Origin: Kribbella antibiotica
GTDB lineage: Bacteria; Actinomycetota; Actinomycetes; Propionibacteriales; Kribbellaceae
Direction of reading: 5' to 3'
DNA: 55,949 bases
Assembly (NCBI RefSeq): GCF_004349055.1
Contig: NZ_SMKX01000043.1
Span: forward strand, 1-55,949
Of this stretch, positions 42,528 to 52,311 are shown one piece after another. The position numbers and the translations under genes are program-made. Each line of letters opens with the position of its first letter. The first letter of the stretch is position 1. A model generated the notes under the pieces. The model was given only the letters and a program-made list of their open reading frames with translations, did not search any database and was not told the origin of the DNA.

Positions 42528-43307
42528 TCAGAGCCCGTCGCGGTCGTGCCAGTCGTGCTGCCAGCGAGCGTCGATCGCCTCCTCGGCGCGCTGATAGCGG
42601 ATGTCCGTTGAGAGCCGCGTCACATCCGAGGCGTTGTCCAGGGCCGCGTGGATCGTGTGCGCGGTGTGGATGACCACATCGCCCGCTGAGTAGTCGGTTA
42701 CCAGCCAGCTGGCGTCGTACTGGTCGGCCAGGGCGGGCAGGTCGGCAGTGATCGAGACGGCGGGCCGTTTCAACGTGCCGGCGGCCTCTTCGGTGAGCAC
42801 TCGGTGGTGGCTGCGCTCCAGGTAGGTCAGACCGCCCTGGCTGACCGGACAGTCGCCCAGTGGGATCCACGCCGACAGCACCTGGTCGCTACCGCCGCGC
42901 AGGTAGACCAGGTCGTAGTGCGCCTGGGTGGCGGTCCCGATGCCGTTCTCGCCCGGAGCGGTCTGCCGGATGATCTTCCGCCGGTGCAGAAACGGCTCCC
43001 CGCCCAGAAACCGCTCGAACCAGCCCTTCAGTAGCCCGCAGAACGCGGCGTACTCAGGTCCCGGCACGATCTGCTCGAACAGCACACTCCGGTACGACGC
43101 CCTGTCGCTGGCGCCGCCGGTGAGTTCGAAGTAGTACCTGCGGAATTCCAGGACTGCCTGTGGATCCAGCAGCCCGCGGAGCAGCAGGTACCCGTCCTCC
43201 TGCAGTCGCCGGCGCAGTACCGGCAGATCGGTCCGCTCCTGCTCCGGTACGGCGACCAGTTCGCCAAGCCGTCGTTCGTCCAGCACATATCCGTTTGATG
43301 TCAGCAC
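42528..43307 (-). CDS. Phytanoyl-CoA dioxygenase (PhyH) family protein
   Basis: A 259-residue Fe(II)/2-oxoglutarate oxygenase. The facial triad is readable as His and Asp in QAHYDLVY and His in HTAHTIHAALDN, with the 2-oxoglutarate-binding Arg in STDIRYQR. GTG at 43307 was chosen because the TTG at 43337 would leave only 5 bp to the divergent AraC-type regulator. The gene is probably controlled by that regulator. Substrate unknown. Confidence 0.82.
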   Translation of the reverse strand: MLTSNGYVLDERRLGELVAVPEQERTDLPVLRRRLQEDGYLLLRGLLDPQAVLEFRRYYFELTGGASDRASYRSVLFEQIVPGPEYAAFCGLLKGWFERFLGGEPFLHRRKIIRQTAPGENGIGTATQAHYDLVYLRGGSDQVLSAWIPLGDCPVSQGGLTYLERSHHRVLTEEAAGTLKRPAVSITADLPALADQYDASWLVTDYSAGDVVIHTAHTIHAALDNASDVTRLSTDIRYQRAEEAIDARWQHDWHDRDGL

Positions 43308-43342
43308 ATCGACAATTCGACACTCGGTGTGAGGCAACCGGA

Positions 43343-44182
43343 ATGGACAGTGCGGAGTACTTCTTGGACTCTTGTGTCATGCCGAACTGGGCTACCTACC
43401 TAACTCCTGGGCCTGCTGAGCAACAACTTGGACTTTTCTGTCTGGGTGTTGGTGAGCAGGTCAACCCCCGCGGACCGTCACCAGAGCGCGCACTGGGCTG
43501 TCACGCGCTGGTCTGGGTCAAGGAGGGCCGCGGCCACCTGCTCCACGGCCCGGACCGCCAGGTGCACGAGGTGCAGGCACCCGCAATGTTGTGGCTCTAC
43601 CCCGGCGTTTTGCACGGCTACCGCCCCGCTACGAAGTGGCGGCAGCACTGGGTTCTCTTCGCCGGTACGGCGACCACCGGGCTGGCCGCACTCGGCCACC
43701 TGGACCCGAGCCGACCAGTCAGCCGCTACGCCGACCCCAGGCCGGTCGACCGCGCATTCAGCCGGCTGCATCGAGTCGCTTCGGCGCACAACGCCGTACA
43801 GACGGCTGGTGCGCTGTACGACCTCCTCGGGGCGGCCGTACCGACGCCAGTGCAGGGGGTGGCTGAGCGGCTCGCTGCGCTGGCATGTGTGGTCGCCTCC
43901 GTTCAGGACTATGCCGCTGAGCTTGGACTCACCGTGAAGGAGCTACGCGAGGAAGTGCGGCGCGAGGCTGGCGTGACGCCGCAGGAGCTCGTCCTGCGCA
44001 CCAGGCTGAGTACGGCGAAGGCTCTGCTAGCCGAGGAGGAGCTGTCTGTCGCAGCGGTCGCGCGCCGGGTGGGCTACGAGGATCCGGCCTACTTCAGCAG
44101 GCTGTTCGCGGCGCGGACCGGGGAGTCACCGCGCGCGTTTCGGCGGTCTGGTTCGTTTCCGGGGCCGATTTCCTCCTTCTGA
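43343..44182 (+). CDS. AraC family transcriptional regulator
   Basis: The 279-residue product has an N-terminal cupin-like sensor domain (VWVKEGRGHLLHGPDRQVHEVQAP, PGVLHGYRP). The C-terminal double helix-turn-helix ends SVAAVARRVGYEDPAYFSRLF, the AraC signature. It is divergent from the PhyH gene with a very short gap, so the two share a control region. A 17-bp hairpin covers its stop codon. Confidence 0.88.
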   Translation: MDSAEYFLDSCVMPNWATYLTPGPAEQQLGLFCLGVGEQVNPRGPSPERALGCHALVWVKEGRGHLLHGPDRQVHEVQAPAMLWLYPGVLHGYRPATKWRQHWVLFAGTATTGLAALGHLDPSRPVSRYADPRPVDRAFSRLHRVASAHNAVQTAGALYDLLGAAVPTPVQGVAERLAALACVVASVQDYAAELGLTVKELREEVRREAGVTPQELVLRTRLSTAKALLAEEELSVAAVARRVGYEDPAYFSRLFAARTGESPRAFRRSGSFPGPISSF

Positions 44183-44188
44183 AGGAGG
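44172..44188 (+). terminator. Short hairpin over the AraC-type gene stop
   Basis: CCTCCTTC and GAAGGAGG form an 8-1-8 inverted repeat overlapping the TGA. There is no T run. Confidence 0.4.
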
Positions 44189-44264
44189 CGGCATCGACTT
44201 TCAGACCGTTAGATTCGTTCACTGGAGTGACGTCTCAGCGCTCGCGCACCGATACCGTTCAGGT

Positions 44265-45278
44265 ATGAGTCAACCGCAGCCCATGGACGCACGCTACGCC
44301 GGCCGCCGGCCCCCGAAGAAGCGGAAGAACTGGTTTCTGAGGACCGTCGGACTGCTCGTCCTGCTGTTCGTGCTGATGCTTGTCACCGTCCCGCTCTACG
44401 CGTGGAGCCGGGTCGACAAGGTCGAAGCCATGCCCACCGGCACCAGGCCGGCCGCCGCGGGCGGTACGACGTACCTGATGGTTGGCTCCGACGGCCGCGA
44501 GGAGTTGAGTCGCGCAGAGCGCGCCCGGCTGCATACCGGCAAGGCATCCGGTTCCCGGACCGACTCGATCATGATCATGCACGTGCCGGAGTCCGGTCCG
44601 ACGGTGCTGGTCAGCATCCCGCGCGACAGCGTGCTGACCGTGCCCGGTTACGGCAAGCAGAAGGTGAACGCGGCCTTCGCCCTCGGTAAGGGCAATCCGG
44701 CCTTGCTGATCAAGACTCTGGAGACCAAGACCGGCCTGCGTATCGACCACTACGTCGAGATCGGCTTCAGCGGCTTCGCCTCCGTCATCGACAGCGTTGG
44801 CGGGATCAACATGTGCTTGCCGAAGGCGCTGGACGACAAGCAGGCGCACATCAACCTGAAGGCCGGCTGCCAGGACCTGGACGGCGTCACCGCGCTCGGC
44901 TACGTGCGCTCTCGGCACGCGGACGGCAAGAACGACTTCGGCCGGGTCGAGCGGCAGCGCCAGATGGTCGGTGCGGTCGGCAAGAAGGCGACCTCGCCGT
45001 CGACGTTCCTCAACCCGGTCCGCTACTTCAACGTCGCGACCAAGGGGGTGGATGCGCTCACCGTCGACAAGGAGATGAGCCTGTTCGACTTCATCAAGTT
45101 CGCTCGCGGCATGCGGGCCGTCTCCGGCAGTGGCGGCGTCACACTGACGGTGCCGATCGGCGACGACAGTGTGCGCGTCAGCGGCGGGGGTATTGGTGTC
45201 GGATGGGACGAAGCGAAGGCCAAGGCGCTGTTCAGCGCGATCAAGTCCGGCAAGACCAGCGGTCTGAAGAGCAGCTGA
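44265..45278 (+). CDS. LytR-CpsA-Psr (LCP) family cell-wall ligase
   Basis: The 337-residue product has a basic cytoplasmic start, one membrane helix (about 25-47) and an extracellular LCP domain. The LCP blocks are GSDGREE, SRTDSIMIMHV, VSIPRDSVLTVPG and YVRSRHADGKNDFGRVERQRQ with the conserved Arg/Asp pyrophosphate-binding residues. LCP proteins transfer glycopolymers from lipid carriers to peptidoglycan. It is followed 4 bp later by the DUF1990 gene. Confidence 0.92.
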   Translation: MSQPQPMDARYAGRRPPKKRKNWFLRTVGLLVLLFVLMLVTVPLYAWSRVDKVEAMPTGTRPAAAGGTTYLMVGSDGREELSRAERARLHTGKASGSRTDSIMIMHVPESGPTVLVSIPRDSVLTVPGYGKQKVNAAFALGKGNPALLIKTLETKTGLRIDHYVEIGFSGFASVIDSVGGINMCLPKALDDKQAHINLKAGCQDLDGVTALGYVRSRHADGKNDFGRVERQRQMVGAVGKKATSPSTFLNPVRYFNVATKGVDALTVDKEMSLFDFIKFARGMRAVSGSGGVTLTVPIGDDSVRVSGGGIGVGWDEAKAKALFSAIKSGKTSGLKSS

Positions 45279-45282
45279 CCTG

Positions 45283-45849
45283 ATGCGGCTCGACGACCTG
45301 CCCCAACTGCACTTCACGTACGACGTAGTCGGTTCCACCCGGTTCGACAAGACTCCGCCCGGTTTCCACCGGCTGGAGCACCGGGCCCGGCTCGGCGAGG
45401 GGGACGAGGTGTTCCGGCGGGCAGGGGAGGCCTTACTCGGCTGGCGGATGCAACGGCTCGCCGGAGTGCCGTTCACCGCGGATGGTCCGGCAGAGCCCGG
45501 AGTGAACGCGCTCGGGCGGCTCGGGCCGGGCATGGTGATCGGCCGGCTGCGGACCGCCGTACCGATCGGTCTGCTGGGGCTGGCGATTCCGTGTCGCGTG
45601 GTGTGGACCGTGGATGAGCCAGACCGGATCGGCTTCGCTTACGGGACGCTGCAGGGACACCCGGAGTCCGGTGAGGAGTCCTTCATTGTTACGCGGGAGT
45701 CCGACGGCATCTACTTCACAGTGACCGCCTACAGCCGTGCGGCGGCCTGGTACGCCCGCCTGGGCGGACCGGCCACACGCACGGTGCAGGGGCTGGCTGC
45801 TAGGAGATACGCCAACGCTCTCCGACGGCTGGCGACTTCTTCTCGCTAG
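45283..45849 (+). CDS. DUF1990 family protein
   Basis: The 188-residue product has family motifs FHRLEHRARLGEGDEVFRRA, CRVVWTVDEPDRIGFAYGTL, GHPESGEESFIV and FSRPA-like YSRAAAWYARLGG. No catalytic residue is evident and there is no signal peptide. It is probably co-transcribed with the LCP gene. The last 50 bp overlap the convergent TAP-like peptidase gene. Confidence 0.85.
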   Translation: MRLDDLPQLHFTYDVVGSTRFDKTPPGFHRLEHRARLGEGDEVFRRAGEALLGWRMQRLAGVPFTADGPAEPGVNALGRLGPGMVIGRLRTAVPIGLLGLAIPCRVVWTVDEPDRIGFAYGTLQGHPESGEESFIVTRESDGIYFTVTAYSRAAAWYARLGGPATRTVQGLAARRYANALRRLATSSR

Positions 45850-47374
45850 GTGCCTTCAGCGCGGCCGGTGTGGGCACCGGCAGCGCGTGGCCCGGTACGG
45901 AGATGTCGCGCGGCGGGAGCTCGCCGGTGAGCAGGTACTTCGTGCCGATGGCGTTCGCCGCGGTGTTCATCGTCGCCTGTGTGCTGGCGAAGACGCCGTG
46001 TGCGCCGGCATCCCGTTCGGTGACCAGTACCGAGCCCCGCAACACCTTGTGCAGCTTCACAGCGCCGGCGTATGGCGTGGCCGGGTCGCCGACGCTGTTG
46101 AACATGAGGATGCCGGGCAGCCCTCGACCGGAGATCTTGATCGGTGCGTGGTTCGGCACCGGCCAGTTGCGGCAGACGCTGCCGGTGATCCACATGTTGT
46201 CCCAGGCGAACTGGGAGACCTTCGCGAGCCGGGCCGAGTCTCGCTCGTAGGTGGCCTTGCTGTGCGACCACTTCGAGTCGACACAGATCACCGCGCTGAA
46301 GATGGCGTTGAAACGCTCGGTCCCAGCGCTGGTGCTCGGGGCCGCGAACTCGACCAGTGCAGTGTCGTCACCGTCGTTCACATAGGTGCTGAGGATCTGT
46401 GCGAAATCGATCCAGATCTCTTCGGTGACCAGCACACCGAAGAGGGCGCCGAGGAGTTCGTGGGCGCCGACGGAGCCATGTGGCTTGCGGAAGTCGGCCA
46501 GCGTCTTGTTCCAGTTGGCGCGTACCGCGCGCGTTGTGCTGCCCAGGTGGAAGACTGCGTCGTACTCAGCCATCCAGGCGAGGTAGGTGTCGAGCCGTTT
46601 CTGGCCGGCAACGCTCTGGTCCTTGGCGAGCTGGTAAAAGAGGTCCGGCGGGGTGGGGTCGACGTTGGCGTCCAGGATCATCCGGCCGACGCGGTGCGGG
46701 AAGAACTCGGTGTACACGGCGCCGAGATAGGTGCCGTACGAGCCGCCGAGGTAGTTGAGCTTCGGCTCGCCCAGTGCGGCCCGGACGCGATCCATGTCCC
46801 GAGCGGCGTTGTCGGTGCCAAGGTGCGGCAGCATGGCGCCGACGTTGGCGCCGCAGCCGTCCGCGTAGCCGTCCCACAGCTTCCACATCGCGTCGCGAGT
46901 GGCAGGGGCGTCCGGATCCGGTTGCGGGACCGGGAAGTAGTCCGGGGCCGCGCAACTGATGGCCCCGCTGTGCCGGACTCCCCGCGGGTCGACGCCGATC
47001 AGGTCGTACGCATCGAGGACGGCGGAATCCAGCGCCGTGAAGCCGCTCTCGTCCGGGGTGGCGTAGTAGCCGGCCGTGATCACGCCGCTGCCACCCGGGC
47101 CGCCAGGGTTAACGAAGAGAGCACCCTGGCGCTTCGCCGGGTTGTTGGCGGCGTGCTTGCTGACCAGCAATGAGGTAGTTGGGCCGGACGGCTGCCGGTA
47201 GTCGACAGGCACCTGCAACGTGGCGCAGGTCAGCGTTGGGTAGGGCTGAGCGATGTCGTCCGGGCAGGCGCCGAACACGAGCTGACTCGGCGCTGGCGTC
47301 CCGGCCGCTGCAGGGACTGACGGACTGATAAGGGCCAGAGTGGCCACGGCGACGACAGGAAGGCGAAGACGCAT
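45800..47374 (-). CDS. Secreted alpha/beta-hydrolase, tripeptidyl aminopeptidase (TAP)-like
   Basis: The 524-residue product has a signal peptide (cleavage near PAAAG) and an alpha/beta-hydrolase domain with oxyanion loop NPGGPGGSG and nucleophile elbow GGSYGTYLG (Ser). The TAP-like C-terminal domain carries GDPATPY with the catalytic Asp and DAGAHGVF with the catalytic His. This is the Streptomyces SlpD/SlpE-type secreted peptidase group. ATG at 47374 follows TGGGGGT; a much longer frame upstream is not used. It overlaps the DUF1990 gene by 50 bp. Confidence 0.88.
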   Translation of the reverse strand: MRLRLPVVAVATLALISPSVPAAAGTPAPSQLVFGACPDDIAQPYPTLTCATLQVPVDYRQPSGPTTSLLVSKHAANNPAKRQGALFVNPGGPGGSGVITAGYYATPDESGFTALDSAVLDAYDLIGVDPRGVRHSGAISCAAPDYFPVPQPDPDAPATRDAMWKLWDGYADGCGANVGAMLPHLGTDNAARDMDRVRAALGEPKLNYLGGSYGTYLGAVYTEFFPHRVGRMILDANVDPTPPDLFYQLAKDQSVAGQKRLDTYLAWMAEYDAVFHLGSTTRAVRANWNKTLADFRKPHGSVGAHELLGALFGVLVTEEIWIDFAQILSTYVNDGDDTALVEFAAPSTSAGTERFNAIFSAVICVDSKWSHSKATYERDSARLAKVSQFAWDNMWITGSVCRNWPVPNHAPIKISGRGLPGILMFNSVGDPATPYAGAVKLHKVLRGSVLVTERDAGAHGVFASTQATMNTAANAIGTKYLLTGELPPRDISVPGHALPVPTPAALKAPSEKKSPAVGERWRIS

Positions 47375-47561
47375 GTGCGGTACCCCCAGATGTGAATGCG
47401 TACCGACACACCTTGCCCGGCGCCGGGGGACGCTCGCCGAGGCTGTCCGGTTCATGTCAGCGGCAACCATTCCATCTCCGTCGAAGAACGAACTCTTTGG
47501 CGGCGGCGGGTGTCTCAATCGGTGCGCGGCCAGGGAGGAAGCGCAGAGGGGAACCACAGAA

Positions 47562-48173
47562 ATGAAGCGGTACGGGGTTGTGGCGGGCGCGCTGACCGGA
47601 GTTGCGGCACTGGCTGGGGCGGGGGTGCTGTTCCTGGGGGGAGCGGTGCAGAGCAATGCGGCTGAGCAGAACACCGCGGCGGCGCAGGCTGCGCCGATCA
47701 CCTTTGCGATGCGGAACTTCGAGAAGATGAGCAACGGCAAGTACATCTCGCACTCGAAGCTGCCGAAGACGTGGAAAGAGTCCTCGATCGGCAAGCACGA
47801 GACGAAGTTCGATGACGCGGCGAACGGCCGGATGATCCGGTTCAACACCTGGCTCGGACCGGCCAGCACGAAGTCACAGATGGACAAGAAGATCGCGTCG
47901 CTGAAGGGCACGCCGGGGCTGAAGATCGTGGCCAAGGCGACCGTCAAGGGCACCTCGACCGTCGGGCAGGGCCCGGTCACGGTCAGCACCGTGGTCTACA
48001 CCTACACGAGCGGCAAGACCACCCGCTGGGTCGCCTCGCGGTACGCCGAGCTCAAGGGCGGCCAGGGCGGCAACGTCGAGATCACCGTCGGCGGTGCGCC
48101 CAGCCAGAGCAAGGTTCTGAGCAACGTCCTCGAGACCGCCACGCAGACGCTCAGCCTGACGCCGAACGCCTGA
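47562..48173 (+). CDS. Secreted protein of unknown function
   Basis: The 203-residue product has a signal peptide (VVAGALTGVAALAGAGVLFL...NAAEQ) and a Lys/Thr-rich mature domain of about 165 residues: ITFAMRNFEKMSNGKYISHS, LPKTWKESSIG, MIRFNTWLGP and NVEITVGG. I do not recognise the family. It is divergent from the TAP-like peptidase and its stop abuts that of the small protein on the other strand (TGATCA). Confidence 0.7.
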   Translation: MKRYGVVAGALTGVAALAGAGVLFLGGAVQSNAAEQNTAAAQAAPITFAMRNFEKMSNGKYISHSKLPKTWKESSIGKHETKFDDAANGRMIRFNTWLGPASTKSQMDKKIASLKGTPGLKIVAKATVKGTSTVGQGPVTVSTVVYTYTSGKTTRWVASRYAELKGGQGGNVEITVGGAPSQSKVLSNVLETATQTLSLTPNA

Positions 48174-48503
48174 TCAGAGCAGTTCGCGGAGCGCGGTGAC
48201 GGGGTCGGGGGCGTCGCGCAAACGCACACCACGGGGGAGAATCGTCACCGAACCATCGCTCCGGCGGGCGGCGATCCTCGCCTGCTCGTAGATCAGTTCG
48301 AGCTCGAAAATGACCGCGTTGTAGGCCTTCAAGGCGAGCTGGTCGTTCCAGCGTGGTTTGCCGAATTCCTGGGTCAACCATTTCATGATCTGCTGCCGGG
48401 TGAACGAATCGCCGAGCTGGCTCCAGGTGACTATCGCCACGAAGGACTTGGCCGCCATCTCTACCGGGTCTGCCGCGAGCAGTCGCTCGACCTCGCCGCT
48501 CAC
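48174..48503 (-). CDS. Small conserved hypothetical protein
   Basis: The 109-residue product from GTG 48503 begins [20 protein letters not shown] and contains FTRQQIMKWLTQEFGKPRWN, then a helix YNAVIFELELIYEQARIAAR. It is likely all-helical with no signal. The start overlaps the FGGY kinase stop (GTGA), so it is the last gene of the otsA operon. No function is recognised. A longer frame upstream runs through the kinase gene and is a shadow. Confidence 0.6.
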   Translation of the reverse strand: MSGEVERLLAADPVEMAAKSFVAIVTWSQLGDSFTRQQIMKWLTQEFGKPRWNDQLALKAYNAVIFELELIYEQARIAARRSDGSVTILPRGVRLRDAPDPVTALRELL

Positions 48504-49921
48504 AGGCTGCTCGCCTGGACGGCCAGGTCGCGGAGGGACTCGTAGCGGGGGCGCAGGGCGGCTACGCGGTCTACATCGTCGGCGGCGGGAGTGAGGTGCT
48601 CGCCGCCGGGTAGGGGGGACAGGCCGAGAGCTACTGCGGCTGCGCCGCGGGCGCCGACCTCGGGCTCGGCGCAGACGTCGGTGGGGCGGGCGAAGGTGGC
48701 GGTGAGACAGCGCCGCCACCAGGCGGAGGCGTCGATACCGCCGCCTCCGAGGACGACGGACAGCTCGTGTCCGAACAGCTCGTCCAGCATGCGCAGTCCG
48801 CGATCCACCTCCAACGACACACCCTGCAGGGATGCAGCAAGCAGCGTCTCGGCGGTGTCGTCGAATGACAGCCCGAAGTAGACACCGGAACCGCCAGGGA
48901 CCGTTGCAGGCGGTCGAGTGCCTGCCTGGAACGGTACGGCGATCACACCGGGCGCACCGATCTCCACAGTGGTCGGCTCGTCGTGTTCGAGTCGCAGCAC
49001 GTTCGTGAGCCAGGCATGCATGTTTCCGGCGGCAGAGAACGCCATACCGGTCACTGCGCGCTTGTCGTCGACCCGATACCGCCAGAGGTTCCACGGGAGC
49101 TCGGGTGCGTTGTCGATCGGGTGCACGACCCGCACCGCGGCCGACGTACCGACTGTTACTGCTGCGGTGGTCTCGTCGTAGGCGCCGGTGCCGACATTGG
49201 ACGCAGCGCCGTCACCAGTCGGCGGATGCACCGGTACGCCGACCAGTCCGGGCCAGCGTCGTGCGTATTCGGCCGAGAGCTGACCCGTCCACCCGGTCGG
49301 GACGATCGGGGGCAGGCGGTCGGCCTTCACACCCGCGATCTGCAGGGCCTCTTCGTCGTACTGGCCGGTGGCCAGGTCGAGTGTGCCGGTGCCGGAGGCG
49401 ACCGAGACCGACGTGACGCGCTCACCGATCAGTCGCTCGATCACCAGATCGGGGAGACCGGCGAAGCTGACAGGGCTCGTTTCGCTCAGCAGCCAAGGGA
49501 TGCGGCGCGTCCAGTAGAGCCTGTGCAGCCAGCTGCCAGTGCGCGCGTGGAACGCCTGCTCGTCGAACGACGACCCCAGATCGAGGTCGATCGAGCGAGT
49601 GTCCGCCCAGGTGACCACTGGCGTCAGCGCGGCGCCCTGAGCGTCCAGAGCGACGACCGAATGCCACTGTGTCGACAGGACGATCGCCTCAATGCCTTCG
49701 AGGTGTCCGCCTTGCTCCAGCTCGTCCAGACAGCTCAGCAGACCCTCGACGTACTCGTGCACGTCCAGAACCGCAGACCCGTCATGCCCGTACGTCGGAC
49801 TGATCTTGTGGCGCGCCAGTGCGCCGGGGACCGGGGATGCGTCCGCAGCGTCGAGGACGAGCGCCCGGCTGGACGACGTACCGAGGTCGAGCGCGAGGAG
49901 CCGGCCGTCAGTCCTCGTCAT
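48500..49921 (-). CDS. FGGY family carbohydrate kinase
   Basis: The 473-residue product has [18 protein letters not shown] (phosphate-1), [31 protein letters not shown] and [23 protein letters not shown] with GGGGIDAS (the FGGY signature region). It is closest in style to gluconokinase/xylulokinase, but I cannot assign the sugar. It overlaps otsA by 14 bp and is co-transcribed with it. Confidence 0.87.
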   Translation of the reverse strand: MTRTDGRLLALDLGTSSSRALVLDAADASPVPGALARHKISPTYGHDGSAVLDVHEYVEGLLSCLDELEQGGHLEGIEAIVLSTQWHSVVALDAQGAALTPVVTWADTRSIDLDLGSSFDEQAFHARTGSWLHRLYWTRRIPWLLSETSPVSFAGLPDLVIERLIGERVTSVSVASGTGTLDLATGQYDEEALQIAGVKADRLPPIVPTGWTGQLSAEYARRWPGLVGVPVHPPTGDGAASNVGTGAYDETTAAVTVGTSAAVRVVHPIDNAPELPWNLWRYRVDDKRAVTGMAFSAAGNMHAWLTNVLRLEHDEPTTVEIGAPGVIAVPFQAGTRPPATVPGGSGVYFGLSFDDTAETLLAASLQGVSLEVDRGLRMLDELFGHELSVVLGGGGIDASAWWRRCLTATFARPTDVCAEPEVGARGAAAVALGLSPLPGGEHLTPAADDVDRVAALRPRYESLRDLAVQASSL

Positions 49922-51305
49922 GGAGGGCCTTGAGGAAGTTCGCGGCCCACAGGTTCACGTCGTGCGCGGCCAGGTGTTTGCGCATCGCCTTCATCCGGCG
50001 GCCGAGCTGACGGTCGTCGGTGTTCATGGCGTCGACGATGGTGTCCTTCATCCCGTTGATGTCGTGCGGGTTCACCAGGAACGCCTGCCGGAACTCATCG
50101 GCCGCACCGGCGAACTCACTGAGCACCAGCGACCCAGTGTCGTCGTACCGGGTTGCGACGTACTCCTTGGCGACCAGGTTCATGCCGTCGCGCAGTGGGG
50201 TCACCACTGCGACGTCTGCGGCCCGGAACAGCGCAGCCATCTCGGTCCGCGAGTAGGACGTGTGCAGGTAGTTGATGGCCGGCGTACCGATGCGGCCGTG
50301 CTCACCGTTGATCCGGCCGACCAGCAGCTCGATCTCGTCGCGCAGCACGCGGTACTGCTCCACGCGCTCACGGGACGGCGTTGCTACCTGCACGAAGACC
50401 GCTTCGTCGACAGAGATGCGCTTCTCGTCCAGAAGCTCGCCGAACGCGCGCAGGCGCTGGCGGATGCCCTTGGTGTAGTCGAGCCGGTCGACGCCGAGCA
50501 GGATGTGGGCCGGGTTGCCGACCTCGTCGCGGATCTCCTGCGCACGCTTCTCGGTCTCCGGCTTGCGGGCCAGCTCCTCCAGCTCACCGACGTCGATCGA
50601 GATCGGGAACGCCTTGGCGCGGACGACGCGGTCGTCCGGCAGGTGGATGCGGTCGCCGCGGGTCCGCAGGCCCATCCGGTTCCGGGCGAGCCGGGCGAAG
50701 TTGGAGGCGGCGCCTGGGCGCTGGAAACCGACCAGGTCGGCTCCCATCAGCCCGTCGAGGATCTGCCGGCGCCAGGGCATCTGGGCGAACAGCTCGGTGG
50801 GCGGGAACGGGATGTGCAGGAAGAACCCGATCCGGACGTCCGGACGGAGACGACGCAGCATCGCCGGCACCAGTTGCAGCTGGTAGTCGTGCACCCAGAC
50901 GTCAGCGCCCTCATCGGCCGCCTCTGCCGCGGCCTCAGCGAACCGCCGGTTCACTGCGACGTAGGACTCCCACCACTCGCGGTGGAACTCCGGTGCGACG
51001 ATCACGTCGTGGTAGAGCGGCCAGAGCGTCGCGTTGGAGAAGCCCTCGTAGTAGAGCTCCACATCCTCGGCGGTGAGCATCACCGGGACCAGGTGCATCC
51101 CGTCGTTGTCGAACGGGTCCACCTTCTCGTCGGCGCTACCGGTCCAGCCGATCCAGGCGCCTTCGTGGGCCTGCATCACCGGGTGCAGGGCGGTCACCAG
51201 ACCGCCTGGGCTGCGGCGCCACGCCGTACTGCCGTCGGGCATCTCGATTCGGTCGACAGGCAGCCGGTTGGCCACCACTACGAAGGAACTTCGTCCGTCG
51301 GGCAT
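49908..51305 (-). CDS. otsA: Trehalose-6-phosphate synthase
   Basis: The 465-residue GT20 enzyme makes trehalose 6-phosphate from UDP-glucose and glucose 6-phosphate. It has [52 protein letters not shown] and the [17 protein letters not shown] nucleotide-binding motif. It is in a minus-strand operon starting with an amidase. Its partner phosphatase OtsB is on the opposite strand 3.5 kb away, controlled from the same divergent gap. Confidence 0.95.
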   Translation of the reverse strand: MPDGRSSFVVVANRLPVDRIEMPDGSTAWRRSPGGLVTALHPVMQAHEGAWIGWTGSADEKVDPFDNDGMHLVPVMLTAEDVELYYEGFSNATLWPLYHDVIVAPEFHREWWESYVAVNRRFAEAAAEAADEGADVWVHDYQLQLVPAMLRRLRPDVRIGFFLHIPFPPTELFAQMPWRRQILDGLMGADLVGFQRPGAASNFARLARNRMGLRTRGDRIHLPDDRVVRAKAFPISIDVGELEELARKPETEKRAQEIRDEVGNPAHILLGVDRLDYTKGIRQRLRAFGELLDEKRISVDEAVFVQVATPSRERVEQYRVLRDEIELLVGRINGEHGRIGTPAINYLHTSYSRTEMAALFRAADVAVVTPLRDGMNLVAKEYVATRYDDTGSLVLSEFAGAADEFRQAFLVNPHDINGMKDTIVDAMNTDDRQLGRRMKAMRKHLAAHDVNLWAANFLKALHDED

Positions 51306-51312
51306 GTTTTGC

Positions 51313-52311
51313 TCATCCAGTCAGGTCGTCGTCGTCACCGGGGTAGCGGACCCCGATCTGGCTCCGCGTTTCGTCGAGCAGTTCGAGGATCTCGAGCGTC
51401 CCGGTATGCGGCAGCGAGGGCACTTCGATCTGCCCTTCGCGCAGCGCATGCATCACGGCGGCGGCTTCGTAGTGGTACCCAAGCCCATGCGCCGGTACGT
51501 CGATCCGCTCCGCCCCAGTGGCTGTGTGACGGACGTAGTACTCAGGGTGGTGGAACCGGTTCGGCAACTGCAGGCTGCCCTCCGGACCGCTCACCGAGGC
51601 CACCCACGGGTTCTGCGACCGCAGCCCGCAGGTGAGCGCCGCCACCGCACCGGAGTCGTAGCGCCACGCCATGGCGACGTTCAGGTCGATGTTGTCCTCG
51701 TTGAGGGACGCCACCGCCTTCAGCTCGGCCGGTCGCCCCAGCGCCATGTAGGCGAACGTCATCGGGTAGATGCCGCCGTCCATCAGCGAGCCACCGCCCA
51801 GGGCCGGGTCCAGCAGCCGGGCAGGGAGCGAGGGCTTGTAGAAGGCGAAGTCTGCGACGACCTGCTGCGGCTCACCGATCACTCCGGTCGCCAGGTCGGC
51901 GAAGAGCGCCTGGATGACCGGGTTGGTGCGCATCCACATCGCTTCGGCGAACAGCGTCTTGTGTTCGGCCGCAACGGCGATCAGATCGCGCGCCTGCGGA
52001 GCTGTCAGCGTCACTGGCTTCTCACACAGCACTGCGACACCGGCCTGCAACGCAGTGCGGGCGATGGCGTAGTGCTGCGGATGTGGAGTGCCGATGTAGA
52101 TCACGTCGACGGTGCCGGACTCGATCAGCCGGCGGTAGTCGTCGTACGCATGCTCGATGCCGTGCTCGGCAGCGAACCGGTCGGCGCTGTCCTGGGACCG
52201 CGAGGCAACAGCGGTCGCGACCGCGTCGTCCAGCAGCTTCAGGTCACGCGTGAACGACGTGGAGATGTTGCCAGTAGCAACGATTCCCCATCTGACACGA
52301 TCTACACCCAC
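51313..52311 (-). CDS. Gfo/Idh/MocA family oxidoreductase
   Basis: The 332-residue product has an N-terminal Rossmann domain ([10 protein letters not shown]...), [12 protein letters not shown], the conserved [10 protein letters not shown] lysine motif and [13 protein letters not shown]. The C-terminal [16 protein letters not shown] belongs to the substrate domain. It is an NAD(P)-dependent sugar or inositol oxidoreductase. Its start overlaps the amidase stop by 10 bp; otsA starts 8 bp after its end. Confidence 0.9.
   Translation of the reverse strand: MGVDRVRWGIVATGNISTSFTRDLKLLDDAVATAVASRSQDSADRFAAEHGIEHAYDDYRRLIESGTVDVIYIGTPHPQHYAIARTALQAGVAVLCEKPVTLTAPQARDLIAVAAEHKTLFAEAMWMRTNPVIQALFADLATGVIGEPQQVVADFAFYKPSLPARLLDPALGGGSLMDGGIYPMTFAYMALGRPAELKAVASLNEDNIDLNVAMAWRYDSGAVAALTCGLRSQNPWVASVSGPEGSLQLPNRFHHPEYYVRHTATGAERIDVPAHGLGYHYEAAAVMHALREGQIEVPSLPHTGTLEILELLDETRSQIGVRYPGDDDDLTG

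Noticed and set aside
43308..43337. TTG start at 43337 for the PhyH gene
   Set aside because: It would leave 5 bp to the divergent regulator and adds no conserved residues.
47375..47989. Extension of the TAP-like peptidase N-terminus to 729 residues
   Set aside because: It is antisense to the secreted protein gene at 47562, while a good ribosome-binding site and signal peptide lie at ATG 47374.
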